A stretch of DNA of 64,000 nt from Microbacterium ureisolvens (GTDB taxonomy: Bacteria; Actinomycetota; Actinomycetes; Actinomycetales; Microbacteriaceae). Made by a program: the position numbers and the translations under genes. Below, piece by piece: positions 49,847 to 59,454 of this stretch. The stretch's first letter is position 1; each line of letters begins with the position of its first letter. The stretch lies in contig NZ_JAEUAX010000005.1 of NCBI RefSeq assembly GCF_019511645.1, positions 124,001 through 188,000 on the forward strand. The letters are read 5' to 3'. Below the pieces are notes generated by a model that was given only the letters and a program-made list of their open reading frames with translations, did no database searches and was not told the DNA's origin.

Positions 49847-50586
49847 TCTCCGTGCTCATCGCCGATGACGAGCAGCCCGCGATCGACGAGCTGGCGTTCC
49901 TGCTCGGGCAGGACCCCCGGATCGGCATCATCCACCAGGCGTCGTCGGGCGCCGAGGCGATCCGGCTGCTCACGCGCGAGCGCGTCGACGCCGCCTTCCT
50001 CGACATCCACATGCCCGGCCTCAGCGGGTTCGATCTCGCCCGCGCCCTGCAGCGGTTCGAGCGGCGGCCCGCCCTCGTGTTCGTGACCGCCGACGAGGAG
50101 AGCGCGCTGGAGGCGTTCGACCTCGCCGCGGTCGACTACCTGCTCAAGCCCGTGCGCACGGAGCGCCTGCACCGCTCGATCACGCGCGTCATCGAGGCGA
50201 TGAAAGCGCAGGCCGCGCCCGCGACGGATGCTGCCGCCGCCGCGCAAGCCGAGCTCATCGCCGTGACCCTCGGTGGGACGACGCGCATGATCCGTCGCGA
50301 CGAGGTGCGGTACGTGCAGGCTCAGGGGGACTATGCACGGCTGCACACCGAGGAGGCGAGCTACCTCGTGCGGGTGCCGATGTCGGATCTCGAGCGGCAA
50401 TGGGCCGACACGTTCGTGCGCATCCACCGCTCGTACCTCGTCGCGATCCCGCACCTCGCGCGGCTGCGCCTGGCCGGCGACCACCCCAGCGTCACGGTCG
50501 GCGCGGCGGAGCTCCCCGTCAGCCGGCGGTGCCTGCCGGCGCTGCGGGAACGGCTCGAGTCGGCGACGATCCGGCCGCGCTCATGA
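49843..50586 (+). CDS. LytTR-family response regulator
   Basis: This is a 247-residue DNA-binding regulator paired with the preceding kinase. The receiver domain spans residues 1-120, with acidic DDE at 8-10, phosphoacceptor Asp54 in AFLDIHMPG, and Lys in LLKPVR. A LytTR DNA-binding domain spans about 145-245 (VRYVQAQGDYARLHT, FVRIHRSYLVAI). The GTG start overlaps the kinase stop, and the stop overlaps the next gene (ATGA). Likely targets are the repeats at 48529-48590. Confidence 0.93.
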   Translation: MISVLIADDEQPAIDELAFLLGQDPRIGIIHQASSGAEAIRLLTRERVDAAFLDIHMPGLSGFDLARALQRFERRPALVFVTADEESALEAFDLAAVDYLLKPVRTERLHRSITRVIEAMKAQAAPATDAAAAAQAELIAVTLGGTTRMIRRDEVRYVQAQGDYARLHTEEASYLVRVPMSDLERQWADTFVRIHRSYLVAIPHLARLRLAGDHPSVTVGAAELPVSRRCLPALRERLESATIRPRS

Positions 50587-50996
50587 CGGCCGGCGGCGGC
50601 GACGTGCACACGGACGGTCATCCGCCCGCCCCTGGCCGGGTGCGCGTGACCGCTCCGCAGGCGGGCTCGGGCGCAGCATCCGTCCGCTCCGCGTCGCCTC
50701 AGGCGGACGGGGGGCCCACGAGCGACATCGCGGGCGTGTACGTGCGCTCGCTCATCCGCTCGCAGCTGCGGCTCGGGATCGTGTTCGCCCTCGGATTCGT
50801 GGTCGCGACGGCGCTCTTCGTGCTGGCCGTCGCACTCGTGCCGGAGCTCGACACGACGTTCGTCCTCGGCGTGCCGCTGTCGTGGCTGCTCCTGGGGGCG
50901 GGGGTGTACCCGCTCGCGATCACGGTCGGCGGGCTGTACGTGCGTGCAGCGTCGCGCAACGAGGCGCGCTACCGGGCGCTCGCGGAGGACGAGTGA
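50583..50996 (+). CDS. Small two-helix membrane protein, DUF485-like position
   Basis: This 137-residue protein has a disordered Pro/Gly-rich N-terminus (about 50 residues) and two hydrophobic helices (about 65-88 and 97-118). It occupies the DUF485 position immediately before a symporter gene but does not show the DUF485 motif clearly. It overlaps both neighbours by four bases (ATGA and GTGA). It is probably an accessory subunit of the symporter. Confidence 0.78.
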   Translation: MTAGGGDVHTDGHPPAPGRVRVTAPQAGSGAASVRSASPQADGGPTSDIAGVYVRSLIRSQLRLGIVFALGFVVATALFVLAVALVPELDTTFVLGVPLSWLLLGAGVYPLAITVGGLYVRAASRNEARYRALAEDE

Positions 50997-52474
50997 ACGC
51001 CGCCATCGGGTACTTCGCGATCGCCGGCGTGGCGGTGGCGTCGGCGCTCATCGGCTTCTACGGGCTGCGCGTCTCGCGGACGACGAGCGACTTCTACGTG
51101 GCGAGCCGCACGGTGCGGCCGTGGTGGAACGCCTCGGCCATCGGCGGCGAGTACCTGTCGGCGGCGTCGTTCCTCGGCATCGCCGGGCTGATCCTGCTCA
51201 CGGGATCGTCGGCACTGTGGTTCCCGATCGGGTACACAGCCGGGTACCTCATGCTGCTGCTGTTCGTCGCCGCGCCGTTGCGTCGCTCGGGCGCGTACAC
51301 GATCCCCGACTTCACCGAGGCGCGGCTCGAATCGCTGTGGGCACGGCGGGTCACGAGCACCCTCGTGATCGTCATCGGCTGGTTCTACATCGTGCCGCAG
51401 CTGCAGGGCGCCGCCCTCACGGTGCGCATCACGACCGGGCTTCCCGCGTGGGTGGGCTCGCTCGCGGTCGCGATCATCGTCGCGGTGGTCGTCGCCGCCG
51501 GCGGGATGCGCTCGATCACGTTCGTGCAGGCGTTCCAGTTCTGGCTGAAGCTCACCGCCCTCGCGATCCCGGTGGTGGCGATCCTGCTCCTCGTCGGCGA
51601 CGTGCCGCCCGCGCTGCCGCCGGTCGAGGCGTTCCCGCCCAGCGCCGGCCCGGGCGACCTGGAGGTCTACCGCACGGTGTCGCTCATGGTGGCGCTGCTG
51701 CTCGGCACCCTGGGGCTCCCCCACGTGCTCGTGCGGTTCTACACGAACCCCGATGGCGTCGCCGCGCGCCGCACGACCGTCATCGTGCTGGTGCTGCTCT
51801 CCGTGTTCTATCTGTTCCCCACCGCGTTCGGCTTCCTCGGGCGCGCGTTCGCGCCCGATCTCGCGCAGTCGGGGGACGCCGACGCGCTCATCCTGCTGCT
51901 GCCGGGGCGGCTGATCTCCGGCCCGCTCGGCGATGTGCTGACCGCCCTCGTCATCGCCGGGGCGTTCGCGGCGTTCCTGTCGACATCGTCGGGCCTGGTC
52001 GTGTCGCTCGCCGGCGTGATCAGCCAGGACCTGCTCGGCGGCAGCGTGCGGGGCTTCCGCATCGCCGCGGTGATCTCGTCGTTCGTGCCGCTCATCGTCG
52101 CACTGGCCACCGAGCCCGCGGGACTCGCCGGCAGCGTCGGTCTGGTCTTCGCGTTCACCGCGTCGACCCTGTGTCCCGTGCTCCTGCTTGGCATCTGGTG
52201 GCGAGGGCTGACGGCCCGTGGCGCGATCGCCGGCATGCTCACCGGTGCGGTGCTCTCCGGCGTCGCGATCCTGGGCGGCGGACTCGTCGCCGGGCCGCTG
52301 CCCGCCCTGCGGCCGTTCCTCGAGCAGCCCGCCGCGTGGACCGTCCCGGTCGCGGTCCTCGTCACCGTGCTCGTCTCGCTCGGCGATCGCCGTGGCATCC
52401 CTCGTGGCACCGACCGGTTCCTCACACGGCTGCACGTGCCGGAGCCTGCCGCCACGTCCGGCCGCGGGGGGTGA
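50993..52474 (+). CDS. Sodium:solute symporter, second ActP-like
   Basis: This is a 493-residue symporter paralogous to the ActP-like protein at 46428: ASRTVRPWWNASAIGGEYLSAASFLG near the start and GTLGLPHVLVRFYTNPDG in the middle. The family imports acetate, pyruvate or related acids with sodium. It has a GTG start coupled to the preceding small membrane protein. It is the last gene of the kinase-regulator-membrane protein-symporter operon, so the sensor controls or is controlled by its own transporter. Confidence 0.91.
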   Translation: MNAAIGYFAIAGVAVASALIGFYGLRVSRTTSDFYVASRTVRPWWNASAIGGEYLSAASFLGIAGLILLTGSSALWFPIGYTAGYLMLLLFVAAPLRRSGAYTIPDFTEARLESLWARRVTSTLVIVIGWFYIVPQLQGAALTVRITTGLPAWVGSLAVAIIVAVVVAAGGMRSITFVQAFQFWLKLTALAIPVVAILLLVGDVPPALPPVEAFPPSAGPGDLEVYRTVSLMVALLLGTLGLPHVLVRFYTNPDGVAARRTTVIVLVLLSVFYLFPTAFGFLGRAFAPDLAQSGDADALILLLPGRLISGPLGDVLTALVIAGAFAAFLSTSSGLVVSLAGVISQDLLGGSVRGFRIAAVISSFVPLIVALATEPAGLAGSVGLVFAFTASTLCPVLLLGIWWRGLTARGAIAGMLTGAVLSGVAILGGGLVAGPLPALRPFLEQPAAWTVPVAVLVTVLVSLGDRRGIPRGTDRFLTRLHVPEPAATSGRGG

Positions 52475-52505
52475 GCGCGGGGCTCTCAGCGGGTCACCGC
52501 ATCCG

Positions 52506-54305
52506 TCAGACGCCGCCGCCTCCGCCGCCCCCGCCTCCGCCGCCCGCGGAGCCGCCGCCCGACGACCCGCCTGACGAGGACGACGACGAGGCCGAGGTCG
52601 ACAGATTCGAGATGCCCGACGAGAACGCCGCGGCGTTGAAGCCGGTCGATCCCGCGTACCAGCCCGGCGAGTTGCCCGAGCCGTAGAGCACGGCCAGCTC
52701 CTCGGCCCATTTCTTCTCCTGGCCGAACACCACCGCGTAGGGCAGCAGGGTCTCGTACAGCTTCAGCTTCACGCGCGGGTCCGACACGTCGACGTAGATC
52801 CGCTCGGCGCCCTGCGGCGACTGCAGCATGCGGATGCGATCGGCCTCCGCCCACTCGATGAACTGCTTCAGCCCGAGCAGATGGTCGCGCGCCTCGGCTC
52901 CGGCGGCGGTCAGCGGCTTGCGCGACACCATCCCGGCGACGAGGAGGGTCACGAGCACCGCCGCGACGATCAGCAGGATCGGCACCCATGGCGTGACATA
53001 ACCCAGGAGCGCGCCGATGCCGAAGAGCAGCACGAGCGCCGATGAGCCGATCGCGACGACCATCGGCCACGCGCGCGCGCCGAGCGGCACCTTGCGGCGC
53101 AGCCCCCGTGCCGACAGCTCCGCCGACGCCGCCTTCAGCACCTTCTGCGCGGTCGTCGAGAACCTCGTGTCGCTGCGGCCGAACTCGAACTCCTCACCCG
53201 GGTAGCCCTGCGGGAAGAGGCCGGGCAGCAGCATCCGTCCGTCCCCGTCGGCGAGTGACGGGTCCACCAGCACGGCCTTCAGCTTCGTGCCGCCGAACCA
53301 CTTGCGAGGGCCTTCCTCGATACGGATGCTGCCCACCACCGCCTGCTCGAGCACCTCGGCGGGGATCGCCTTCGTGGTGCGGCCGAGCAGCACGGCGCTT
53401 TCGAGGGCGTCGATGCCACGCGGCGGCGTGTACTCCGCGATGATGACGGGCCGGCCGGGCGCGTCGCGGAGGTGGCGCCGCCGCGTGACGGCTGCGAGCA
53501 CGACCGCGGTGCCGAGTCCGAGCACCGCGACGCCGCTCTGCAGCCAGCCCCACGGCGATGCCAGGAAGCCCGGATCGAACTGGACGAACGTGTCGGGCTC
53601 GAACCCGATGGCGATGGTCATCGTCTGGTAGGGCTGGACGTCGAGGACCGATGCCACGACCGCGCCGTCGGCGTCGCCGATGGGGCACGTCTGGGTCGAG
53701 CCCTGGTAGCCGACGTAGCAGGACTGCGTGCCGGTGCGCGCGTCGGTGAGGTCGTCGGGCATGCTCACGCGAGCGGTGATGCGACCGAACGGCTGCGGCC
53801 AGGCGACGCCGTTGACGTCCCAGTAGAACTCGTCGGCGCCGGTGTCGGCGAAGTACCGCGTGACGTTCTCGAGCGTGTACGTGAAGACGTAGGTCTGGCG
53901 GCCGTGGACATAGTCGTCGGCGCGCGACGTCATGATGTAGGAGCCGTCCTCGGACTCGGTCTCCTCGGCACGGGACGCGCCGGTCTCGTCGGTGATCGAC
54001 ACGAGATCGGGGCGCAGGGGCGCCCCCTGGTAGTTGTCGGGGATGATGCGCCGCATGCCCCGGTTCTGGTCGAATTCGGGGAAGACCGCGACGAACGTCT
54101 CGACGACCGTCAGGGTGCTCGTGCCGTCGTCGGCGCGGCCGAGGCGGTACTCGACGTCGAGACTCTCGAACGAGAAGTCGTCGACGCCCGCGTGAGCCGG
54201 GCCCTGGTCGAGCCCCGTGAGGGCCAGGCCGGCGAGCACGGCGAGCACGAGACCCACGACCCCGAGACGATGCGCGCGCGATGACGCGGCTGCAGAAGAC
54301 GCCAT
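52506..54305 (-). CDS. DUF2207 membrane protein
   Basis: This 599-residue protein has a signal peptide (about residues 1-39), an extracytoplasmic DUF2207 beta domain (about 40-230), a helix near 245-265, a cytoplasmic part, two more helices near 425-470, and a C-terminal Ser/Gly tail ending in a run of glycines. The function is unknown. A TAGGCT box at 54312-54317 lies 6 bases before the ATG. It is divergent from the MarR gene. Confidence 0.9.
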   Translation of the reverse strand: MASSAAASSRAHRLGVVGLVLAVLAGLALTGLDQGPAHAGVDDFSFESLDVEYRLGRADDGTSTLTVVETFVAVFPEFDQNRGMRRIIPDNYQGAPLRPDLVSITDETGASRAEETESEDGSYIMTSRADDYVHGRQTYVFTYTLENVTRYFADTGADEFYWDVNGVAWPQPFGRITARVSMPDDLTDARTGTQSCYVGYQGSTQTCPIGDADGAVVASVLDVQPYQTMTIAIGFEPDTFVQFDPGFLASPWGWLQSGVAVLGLGTAVVLAAVTRRRHLRDAPGRPVIIAEYTPPRGIDALESAVLLGRTTKAIPAEVLEQAVVGSIRIEEGPRKWFGGTKLKAVLVDPSLADGDGRMLLPGLFPQGYPGEEFEFGRSDTRFSTTAQKVLKAASAELSARGLRRKVPLGARAWPMVVAIGSSALVLLFGIGALLGYVTPWVPILLIVAAVLVTLLVAGMVSRKPLTAAGAEARDHLLGLKQFIEWAEADRIRMLQSPQGAERIYVDVSDPRVKLKLYETLLPYAVVFGQEKKWAEELAVLYGSGNSPGWYAGSTGFNAAAFSSGISNLSTSASSSSSSGGSSGGGSAGGGGGGGGGGGV

Positions 54306-54347
54306 GGGGCCAGCCTAGGGTCGGTGCGAGGCTCTAATCTTGACGCT

Positions 54348-54788
54348 ATGACCGATCGCCGTCTCGCCATCGACGCGTGGGAGAGTCTCTTCCGCGCGCA
54401 GCACGAGGTGTTCGGCGACATCAACGACGACTTCGACGACGAGACGCTGAGCCAGGCCGAGTACGACGTGCTCCTCACGGTCACCCGCGCCGACGACCTC
54501 ACCGCACGCCTGCGCGACGTGACGGCGAACATGCTGATCAGCCAGCCGAGCGTCTCGCGCCTCGTCGACCGCATGGTCGCGCGGGGCCTGCTCACCAAGT
54601 GCGCCGACCCCGACGACGGGCGCGGAGCGCTCGTGCACGCGACGGATGCCGGGGCGTCGCTGTTCCGCCGCATCGCCAGTGCCCACGGCAAGGCCATCGC
54701 CGAGCGCATGTCGCTCCTGTCGGACGACGAGCTCTGCCAGCTTCGCGACCTCACCGCCAAGCTGCGCAAGAAGCAGCCCAGCTGCTGA
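54348..54788 (+). CDS. MarR-family regulator
   Basis: This 146-residue winged-helix regulator shows the MarR pattern LSQAEYDVLLTVTRA, then VTANMLISQPSVSRLVDRMVARGLL, and the wing CADPDDGRGALVHAT. A TAATCT box at 54335-54340 lies 7 bases before the ATG, and the divergent DUF2207 -10 box is 18 bp away, so the two promoters overlap. It converges on the ABC exporter genes. Confidence 0.9.
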   Translation: MTDRRLAIDAWESLFRAQHEVFGDINDDFDDETLSQAEYDVLLTVTRADDLTARLRDVTANMLISQPSVSRLVDRMVARGLLTKCADPDDGRGALVHATDAGASLFRRIASAHGKAIAERMSLLSDDELCQLRDLTAKLRKKQPSC

Positions 54789-54806
54789 CCTCTCTCCCGG
54801 TCGCGG

Positions 54807-55541
54807 CTACGGCGTCCGGCGGCGCAACGTGAGCGACGCGAGGATCAGCGCGCCCACCGCGAACGCGACCACGATGAGCAGCGGCCCGAAGACCTCCCAG
54901 CCCTCGTCGCCATCCGTCACCGCGTTGATCGTGTCGATCGCGTAGCTGAGCGGCAGGATCTTCGAGATCTGGTACAGCGCCTCGGGCATGTCCTCGCGCG
55001 GCATGAACAGACCGCCCAGGATGATCTGCGGGAACACGATCAGCGGCATGAACTGCACCGCCTGGAACTCGGTCCGCGCGAAGGCGCTGGCGAGCAGGCC
55101 GAGCGCGGTGCCCAGGATCGCATCGACCACGGCCACCAGCCCGAGCTGCCACAGCGGCCCGTCGACCTCGAGCCCGCACACCCACACCGCGAAGGTCACC
55201 GTGATGACCGCCTGCAGCGTCGCCATGAGCCCGAAGGCGAGCCCGTACCCGAGGATGAAGTCGGCCTTCGCGATCGGCGTCGTCATGAGCCTCTCGAGCG
55301 TTCCCGACCGGCGCTCCCGCAGCGTCGTGATCGAGGTGATCAAGAACATCACGATGAACGGGAACAGCGCCAGGATCGGCCCGCCGAACTGGTCGAAGAC
55401 GCCCTCCTGATCGCTGAACAGCCACGCGAACAGTCCGACGAGCAGGCTCGGTGCCACGAGCATGAGGGCGATGGAGCGCGGATCGTGGCTGAGCTGCCGC
55501 AGCACGCGGCCTGCCGTCGCGAGGGTCAGCACCCCGTTCAC
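54807..55541 (-). CDS. ABC-2 type permease
   Basis: This is a 244-residue membrane subunit of an ABC exporter with six hydrophobic segments. RRSGTLERLMTTPIAKADFILGY near residue 85 is the ABC-2 cytoplasmic loop, and GGLFMPREDMPEALYQISKILPLSY near 175 is the conserved gate region. The GTG start overlaps the ATPase stop (GTGA). The substrate is unknown, and drug efflux is a common role. Confidence 0.9.
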   Translation of the reverse strand: MNGVLTLATAGRVLRQLSHDPRSIALMLVAPSLLVGLFAWLFSDQEGVFDQFGGPILALFPFIVMFLITSITTLRERRSGTLERLMTTPIAKADFILGYGLAFGLMATLQAVITVTFAVWVCGLEVDGPLWQLGLVAVVDAILGTALGLLASAFARTEFQAVQFMPLIVFPQIILGGLFMPREDMPEALYQISKILPLSYAIDTINAVTDGDEGWEVFGPLLIVVAFAVGALILASLTLRRRTP

Positions 55542-56362
55542 GATGCGCTCCCGTGGTGGGGGTGCTCCCCATGCTCGGCCTGTTCGCGCGCTTCGCGGCG
55601 GGTGAGCGGATGCTGCGTCCCGGCCTCCGTCCGGGCGTGCGCGTCTCGCTCGATGAGCGTGAGGAACGCGGCATCCGGATCCGTGGTCCCGGTGTCGGCG
55701 AAGAGTCCGTCGGGTGTCGTGTCGGCGATGATGCGGCCCGCACGCATGAGCACGAGGCGGTCGCAGCGGAGGGCCTCGTCCATGACGTGGCTCGAGACGA
55801 TGAGCGTCGCACCCGCGTCGGCGAGGCCGCGGAAGACCTCCCACAGCTCCGCCCGCAGCAGCGGGTCGAGACCTACGGTCGGTTCATCCAGCACCAGCAG
55901 CTCAGGCACGCCCAGCATCGCGACCGCGAGCGAGACGCGGCTCTCCTGTCCGCCGGAGAGCGAGTCGATCGTCTGGTCGCGCTGATCGGCCAGGCCCACC
56001 TGCTCGATGACGCGGTCGACGTCGGTGCGGGGTGCGTCGACGAGTCGCGCGAAGTAGCGCAGGTTCTGCAGGATCGTCAGGTCGCCGTAGACCGACGCCG
56101 CCTGGGTGTCGTACGCGACCCGCTTGCGCAGCGCGCTCGCGCCCGCGGGCTCGCCGAGCACCGTCACGTCGCCGCCGGCCACTTTCTGCACGCCCACGAT
56201 CGAGCGCATCAGCGTGGTCTTGCCGCACCCCGACGGGCCGAGGAGCCCGGTGATCTGCCCACGCGGGATGTCGAGATCGAGCCCACTGAAGACTTCGGTC
56301 CTCCCCCGCCGGACGCGCAGACCACGCACGCGCACGGCATCCGTTTCCGCACTGTTCGTCAC
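55538..56362 (-). CDS. ABC transporter ATP-binding protein
   Basis: This 274-residue ATPase partners the adjacent permease. Walker A is GPSGCGKTT near residue 43, the signature LSGGQ near residue 135, Walker B LLVLDEPTVGLDP near 155, and an H-loop His in VSSHVMDEA. I start it at the GTG at 56362. A TTG further upstream is possible. A His-rich tail ends the protein. Confidence 0.92.
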   Translation of the reverse strand: MTNSAETDAVRVRGLRVRRGRTEVFSGLDLDIPRGQITGLLGPSGCGKTTLMRSIVGVQKVAGGDVTVLGEPAGASALRKRVAYDTQAASVYGDLTILQNLRYFARLVDAPRTDVDRVIEQVGLADQRDQTIDSLSGGQESRVSLAVAMLGVPELLVLDEPTVGLDPLLRAELWEVFRGLADAGATLIVSSHVMDEALRCDRLVLMRAGRIIADTTPDGLFADTGTTDPDAAFLTLIERDAHARTEAGTQHPLTRREAREQAEHGEHPHHGSAS

Positions 56363-56537
56363 GTGATGAATATGGCGCCCCCGCCACCTCGTCGTCAACG
56401 AGCCGCGCGGTGGGGATCACCAGCGGTTGTGAACGTGCTCGGCGAAGCCCACGATCCCGTCGAACGAGACCACCATCGGCATCCTTGCTGACGGTCCGAG
56501 TCGGGTGGTGGATCCGACGCGGACGTAGTCTGGCGCC

Positions 56538-57122
56538 ATGCACACGCGCGCCCAGGCCAGGCTGCAGGTCGTCGCCGGTCCGATGTTCGCCGGAAAGTCG
56601 GAGGAGCTGCTGCGCCGCGTCCGCCGGGCGCGCATCGCGGGGCTCGAGGTGGAGGTGGTGAGCCACGCCCTCGACGACCGTCGCGGCGACGGACTCGTGA
56701 GCTCGCACTCGGGGCTGAGCGTGCCGTCGCGCTCGGTGCCCGATGTGCCCGCCCTCATCGCGGCAGTGCAGGCGCGGGGCCTCGACCTGGTCGCGATCGA
56801 CGAGGCGCAGTTCTTCGGCCCGGGGCTCGTCCCGGCGGTCGACGAGCTCGTCGCCGGCGGGGTGACCGTCGTGGTGTCGGGGCTGTGCATCACGTTCGAC
56901 GGCAGGCCGTTCGAGCCGCTGCCCGCGCTGATGGCGATGGCCGAGGATGTCCTCAAGCTCACGGCGGTCTGCGCGATCTGTGGCGAGGATGCCGCATTCC
57001 ACCAGCGCATCGCCGGGGTTGCCGCCGGCGAGGCGGACGTCCCCACGCCCGCGCACGTCGGCGGGATCGAGTCCTACCAGGCCCGCTGCCGCCGGCACTT
57101 CACCGGGGCTGCCCGGCCGTAG
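56538..57122 (+). CDS. tdk: Thymidine kinase
   Basis: This is a TK1-type salvage enzyme of 194 residues that phosphorylates thymidine to dTMP. The P-loop GPMFAGKS is at residues 14-21, DEAQFF with the catalytic Glu near 89, a lasso-like GLCITFDGRPFEPLP segment, and a zinc site with CAIC and a later Cys-His pair (RCRRHF). Some zinc ligands differ from the E. coli pattern. A TAGTCT box at 56526-56531 lies 6 bases before the ATG. Confidence 0.92.
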   Translation: MHTRAQARLQVVAGPMFAGKSEELLRRVRRARIAGLEVEVVSHALDDRRGDGLVSSHSGLSVPSRSVPDVPALIAAVQARGLDLVAIDEAQFFGPGLVPAVDELVAGGVTVVVSGLCITFDGRPFEPLPALMAMAEDVLKLTAVCAICGEDAAFHQRIAGVAAGEADVPTPAHVGGIESYQARCRRHFTGAARP

Positions 57123-57128
57123 ACGACA

Positions 57129-57170
57129 GAGCGGATGCCTCGCCGCTCGGTGGGGGCGAGGCATCCGCTC
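57129..57170. terminator. Bidirectional terminator with CGGATGC ends
   Basis: Perfect 16-bp arms (57129-57144 and 57155-57170) begin GAGCGGATGCC and separate the convergent tdk and Hsp20 genes. Confidence 0.85.
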
Positions 57171-57180
57171 GGGAACAGCC

Positions 57181-57633
57181 CTACTGTTCGATCGGCTGGG
57201 GCGCGTCCGATTCGTGTGCCTTGATCGTGGGCGCGCCGCCCTCGGACATGACCTCGATCTTGCGCGGCTTCGCCTTCTCGCTCACCGGGATCGTCACGCT
57301 CAGCACGCCGTTGTTGTAGCTTGCCGAGATGCGCCCGGTGTCGACGCCCTGACCCAGGTTGAGCTGGCGCAGGAAGCTCGCGGCCTCACGCTCGCGGGTG
57401 ATCCACTTGACGTCCTCGCCGCTCGTCAGCGTCCGCTCGGCGCGGATCGTCAGCAGCTGGCCGTCGACGTCGATGTCGACCGAGCCCGGGTCGATGCCGG
57501 GAAGGTCGGCAGTCAGGACGTAGTGGTCGCCGTCGCGGTACAGGTCCATCGGCATGCGGCGCGGGCCGCGGCGCGTGTCGAAGAGTCCGGCGGCAAGGCG
57601 GTCGAGGTCCCGGAAGGGGTCGTAGGTTGCCAA
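57181..57633 (-). CDS. Hsp20/alpha-crystallin small heat-shock protein
   Basis: This 150-residue holdase chaperone has an alpha-crystallin domain at about residues 28-120 (MPMDLYRDGDHYVLTADLPGI, then ASYNNGVLSVTIPV), and a short flexible tail. The start is a TTG at 57633 with GAGAGGAGAC upstream. The promoter region has both a HAIR-like site (57654-57676) and a perfect CIRCE element (57686-57712), which indicates control by HspR and HrcA. Confidence 0.95.
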   Translation of the reverse strand: MATYDPFRDLDRLAAGLFDTRRGPRRMPMDLYRDGDHYVLTADLPGIDPGSVDIDVDGQLLTIRAERTLTSGEDVKWITREREAASFLRQLNLGQGVDTGRISASYNNGVLSVTIPVSEKAKPRKIEVMSEGGAPTIKAHESDAPQPIEQ

Positions 57634-57653
57634 GGTTGTCTCCTCTCTTGCGA

Positions 57654-57676
57654 AGTTGAGCCACAGCGGCTCAACT
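57654..57676. promoter_or_regulatory. HAIR-like HspR site
   Basis: AGTTGAGCC-ACAGC-GGCTCAACT is a perfect 9-bp inverted repeat. The core TTGAGC-N7-GCTCAA matches the HspR consensus CTTGAGT-N7-ACTCAAG with C/G at the inner position. Confidence 0.75.
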
Positions 57677-57685
57677 AGGTTCAGG

Positions 57686-57712
57686 TTAGCACTCTCCTAC
57701 GCCGAGTGCTAA
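57686..57712. promoter_or_regulatory. CIRCE element (HrcA site)
   Basis: TTAGCACTC-N9-GAGTGCTAA matches the CIRCE consensus at every position of both arms. Confidence 0.96.
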
Positions 57713-57766
57713 GCGGTCTTCCGTTCGCCCTGAACGAACAAGCTCCCCCCGCTCAAGGGCCGGGGC

Positions 57767-59350
57767 TCAGCACTCGATGACGTTCACCGCGAGGCCGCCC
57801 TCGCTCGTCTCCTTGTACTTGTGCGACATGTCGATGCCGGTCTGGCGCATGGTCTCGACGACCGCGTCGAGTGAGACGTAATGGCTCCCGTCGCCGCGCA
57901 GCGCCAGGCGCGCAGCCGTCACCGCCGTCGACGCGGCGATCGCGTTGCGCTCGATGCACGGGATCTGCACGAGGCCGCCGACGGGGTCGCAGGTGAGGCC
58001 GAGGTGGTGCTCCATCGCGATCTCGGCGGCGTTCTCGATCTGCCGGTTGGTGCCGCCCATCACCGCGGTGAGTCCGCCCGCGGCCATCGCGCACGCCGAC
58101 CCGACCTCGGCCTGGCAGCCGCCTTCGGCGCCGGAGATCGACGCGTTCGCCTTGAACAGCGATCCCAGCGCCGTGGCGGTGAGGAGGAATCGACGGATGC
58201 CTCGGCGACGGTTCGCCTCGGCGACCCGCTCGTCGTCCCACCCGGCCGCTTCCTCCGTCGTCGCGGCGTGTCCGTGATAGCCGAGGAGGGCGCTGCCGAC
58301 CAGTTCGCCGTAGGGCGTCACCGCGTTGCCGGCGCCGAGACCCGAGTCGGCGAGAAACCGCCACCAGTACATCGCGACGGCGGGCAGGATGCCGGCGGCG
58401 CCGTTCGTCGGCGCGGTCACGACCCGCCCGCCCGCGGCGTTCTCCTCGTTCACCGCGAGGGCGAAGGCGCCCAGCCACTCCCCGGGGAGCTCTCGGCGGC
58501 CGTCGGCCTCGGCGGCCTCGAGCTGCTCGCGGATGGAGGCGGCGCGGCGCTTGACGCCCAGCACCCCGGGGAGCACGCCTGCCGACTGGAGACCTGTCTC
58601 GACGCACGCCGCCATCGCGTCCCAGATCGCGTCGAGACCTTCGGCGATCTCCTCGTCGGGGCGCAGCGCCTCCTCGTTGATGCGTGCGGCCTCGGCGATG
58701 CTGATTCCCCGCTCGTCGCACAGGGAGAGCAGCTGCTCGGCGCTCGAGTACTCCAGCGGGAACGCGTGCGCGCGCACCTGTGCCGGCTCGCCGTCGCGGC
58801 GGATGAAGCCGCCGCCGACGGAGTAGTAGGTCTCGCGGACGAGGAGTCCGGCATCCGTCCCCGCGACCGGCTCCATCACCGCCGTGGAGCCGGTCTCGCG
58901 TACGCCGGACGCCGAGAGGGCGCGTGCCGGACCGACGTCGGGTGAGGTCCACGCCTCCAGCGTCATCGCGTTCGGGTGGCCGGGCAGGCGCGTGCGGGGA
59001 GCGAACACGACGTCGCCCCGTTCGAACGGCACCGCGTGCGTGCCGCCCAGCTCGAGCGCGCGGCCGTCGGGCCAGCCGGACCACGCCGAGCGCACAGCAT
59101 CCGGATCCACCGTCTCCGGCGCGAGACCCTGCAGGCCTGCCACGACCGCATCGGGAGTGCCGTGGCCGATGCCCGTCGCGCCGAGCGAGCCGTACAGCGT
59201 GCAGGTGACGCGGCCGACACGCGGGAGAACGCCGCTCTCGCGGAGACGGACGACGAAATCGTGGGCGGCCCGCATGGGACCGACCGTGTGGGAGCTCGAG
59301 GGTCCTACGCCGATGGAGAACAGCTCGAACGCCGAGACGTAGGCGCTCAT
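57767..59350 (-). CDS. sdaA: L-serine ammonia-lyase (iron-sulfur type)
   Basis: This enzyme deaminates L-serine to pyruvate using a 4Fe-4S cluster. It is a single-chain form of 527 residues. The N-terminal beta domain opens [20 protein letters not shown]. The catalytic domain carries cluster Cys residues in [11 protein letters not shown] and [13 protein letters not shown] 60-residue stretch before the cluster includes a [12 protein letters not shown] segment seen in actinobacterial members. A TAACCT box at 59358-59363 lies 7 bases before the ATG. Confidence 0.95.
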   Translation of the reverse strand: MSAYVSAFELFSIGVGPSSSHTVGPMRAAHDFVVRLRESGVLPRVGRVTCTLYGSLGATGIGHGTPDAVVAGLQGLAPETVDPDAVRSAWSGWPDGRALELGGTHAVPFERGDVVFAPRTRLPGHPNAMTLEAWTSPDVGPARALSASGVRETGSTAVMEPVAGTDAGLLVRETYYSVGGGFIRRDGEPAQVRAHAFPLEYSSAEQLLSLCDERGISIAEAARINEEALRPDEEIAEGLDAIWDAMAACVETGLQSAGVLPGVLGVKRRAASIREQLEAAEADGRRELPGEWLGAFALAVNEENAAGGRVVTAPTNGAAGILPAVAMYWWRFLADSGLGAGNAVTPYGELVGSALLGYHGHAATTEEAAGWDDERVAEANRRRGIRRFLLTATALGSLFKANASISGAEGGCQAEVGSACAMAAGGLTAVMGGTNRQIENAAEIAMEHHLGLTCDPVGGLVQIPCIERNAIAASTAVTAARLALRGDGSHYVSLDAVVETMRQTGIDMSHKYKETSEGGLAVNVIEC

Positions 59351-59454
59351 CGCCACCAGGTTAACCGCTCCCGCAGGCAATATGAGCGACGTTACCGACT
59401 CGGTATGAGCAAGATGCCTGACGCGCATGAGCGCGATGGATCATCATGGCGCGC

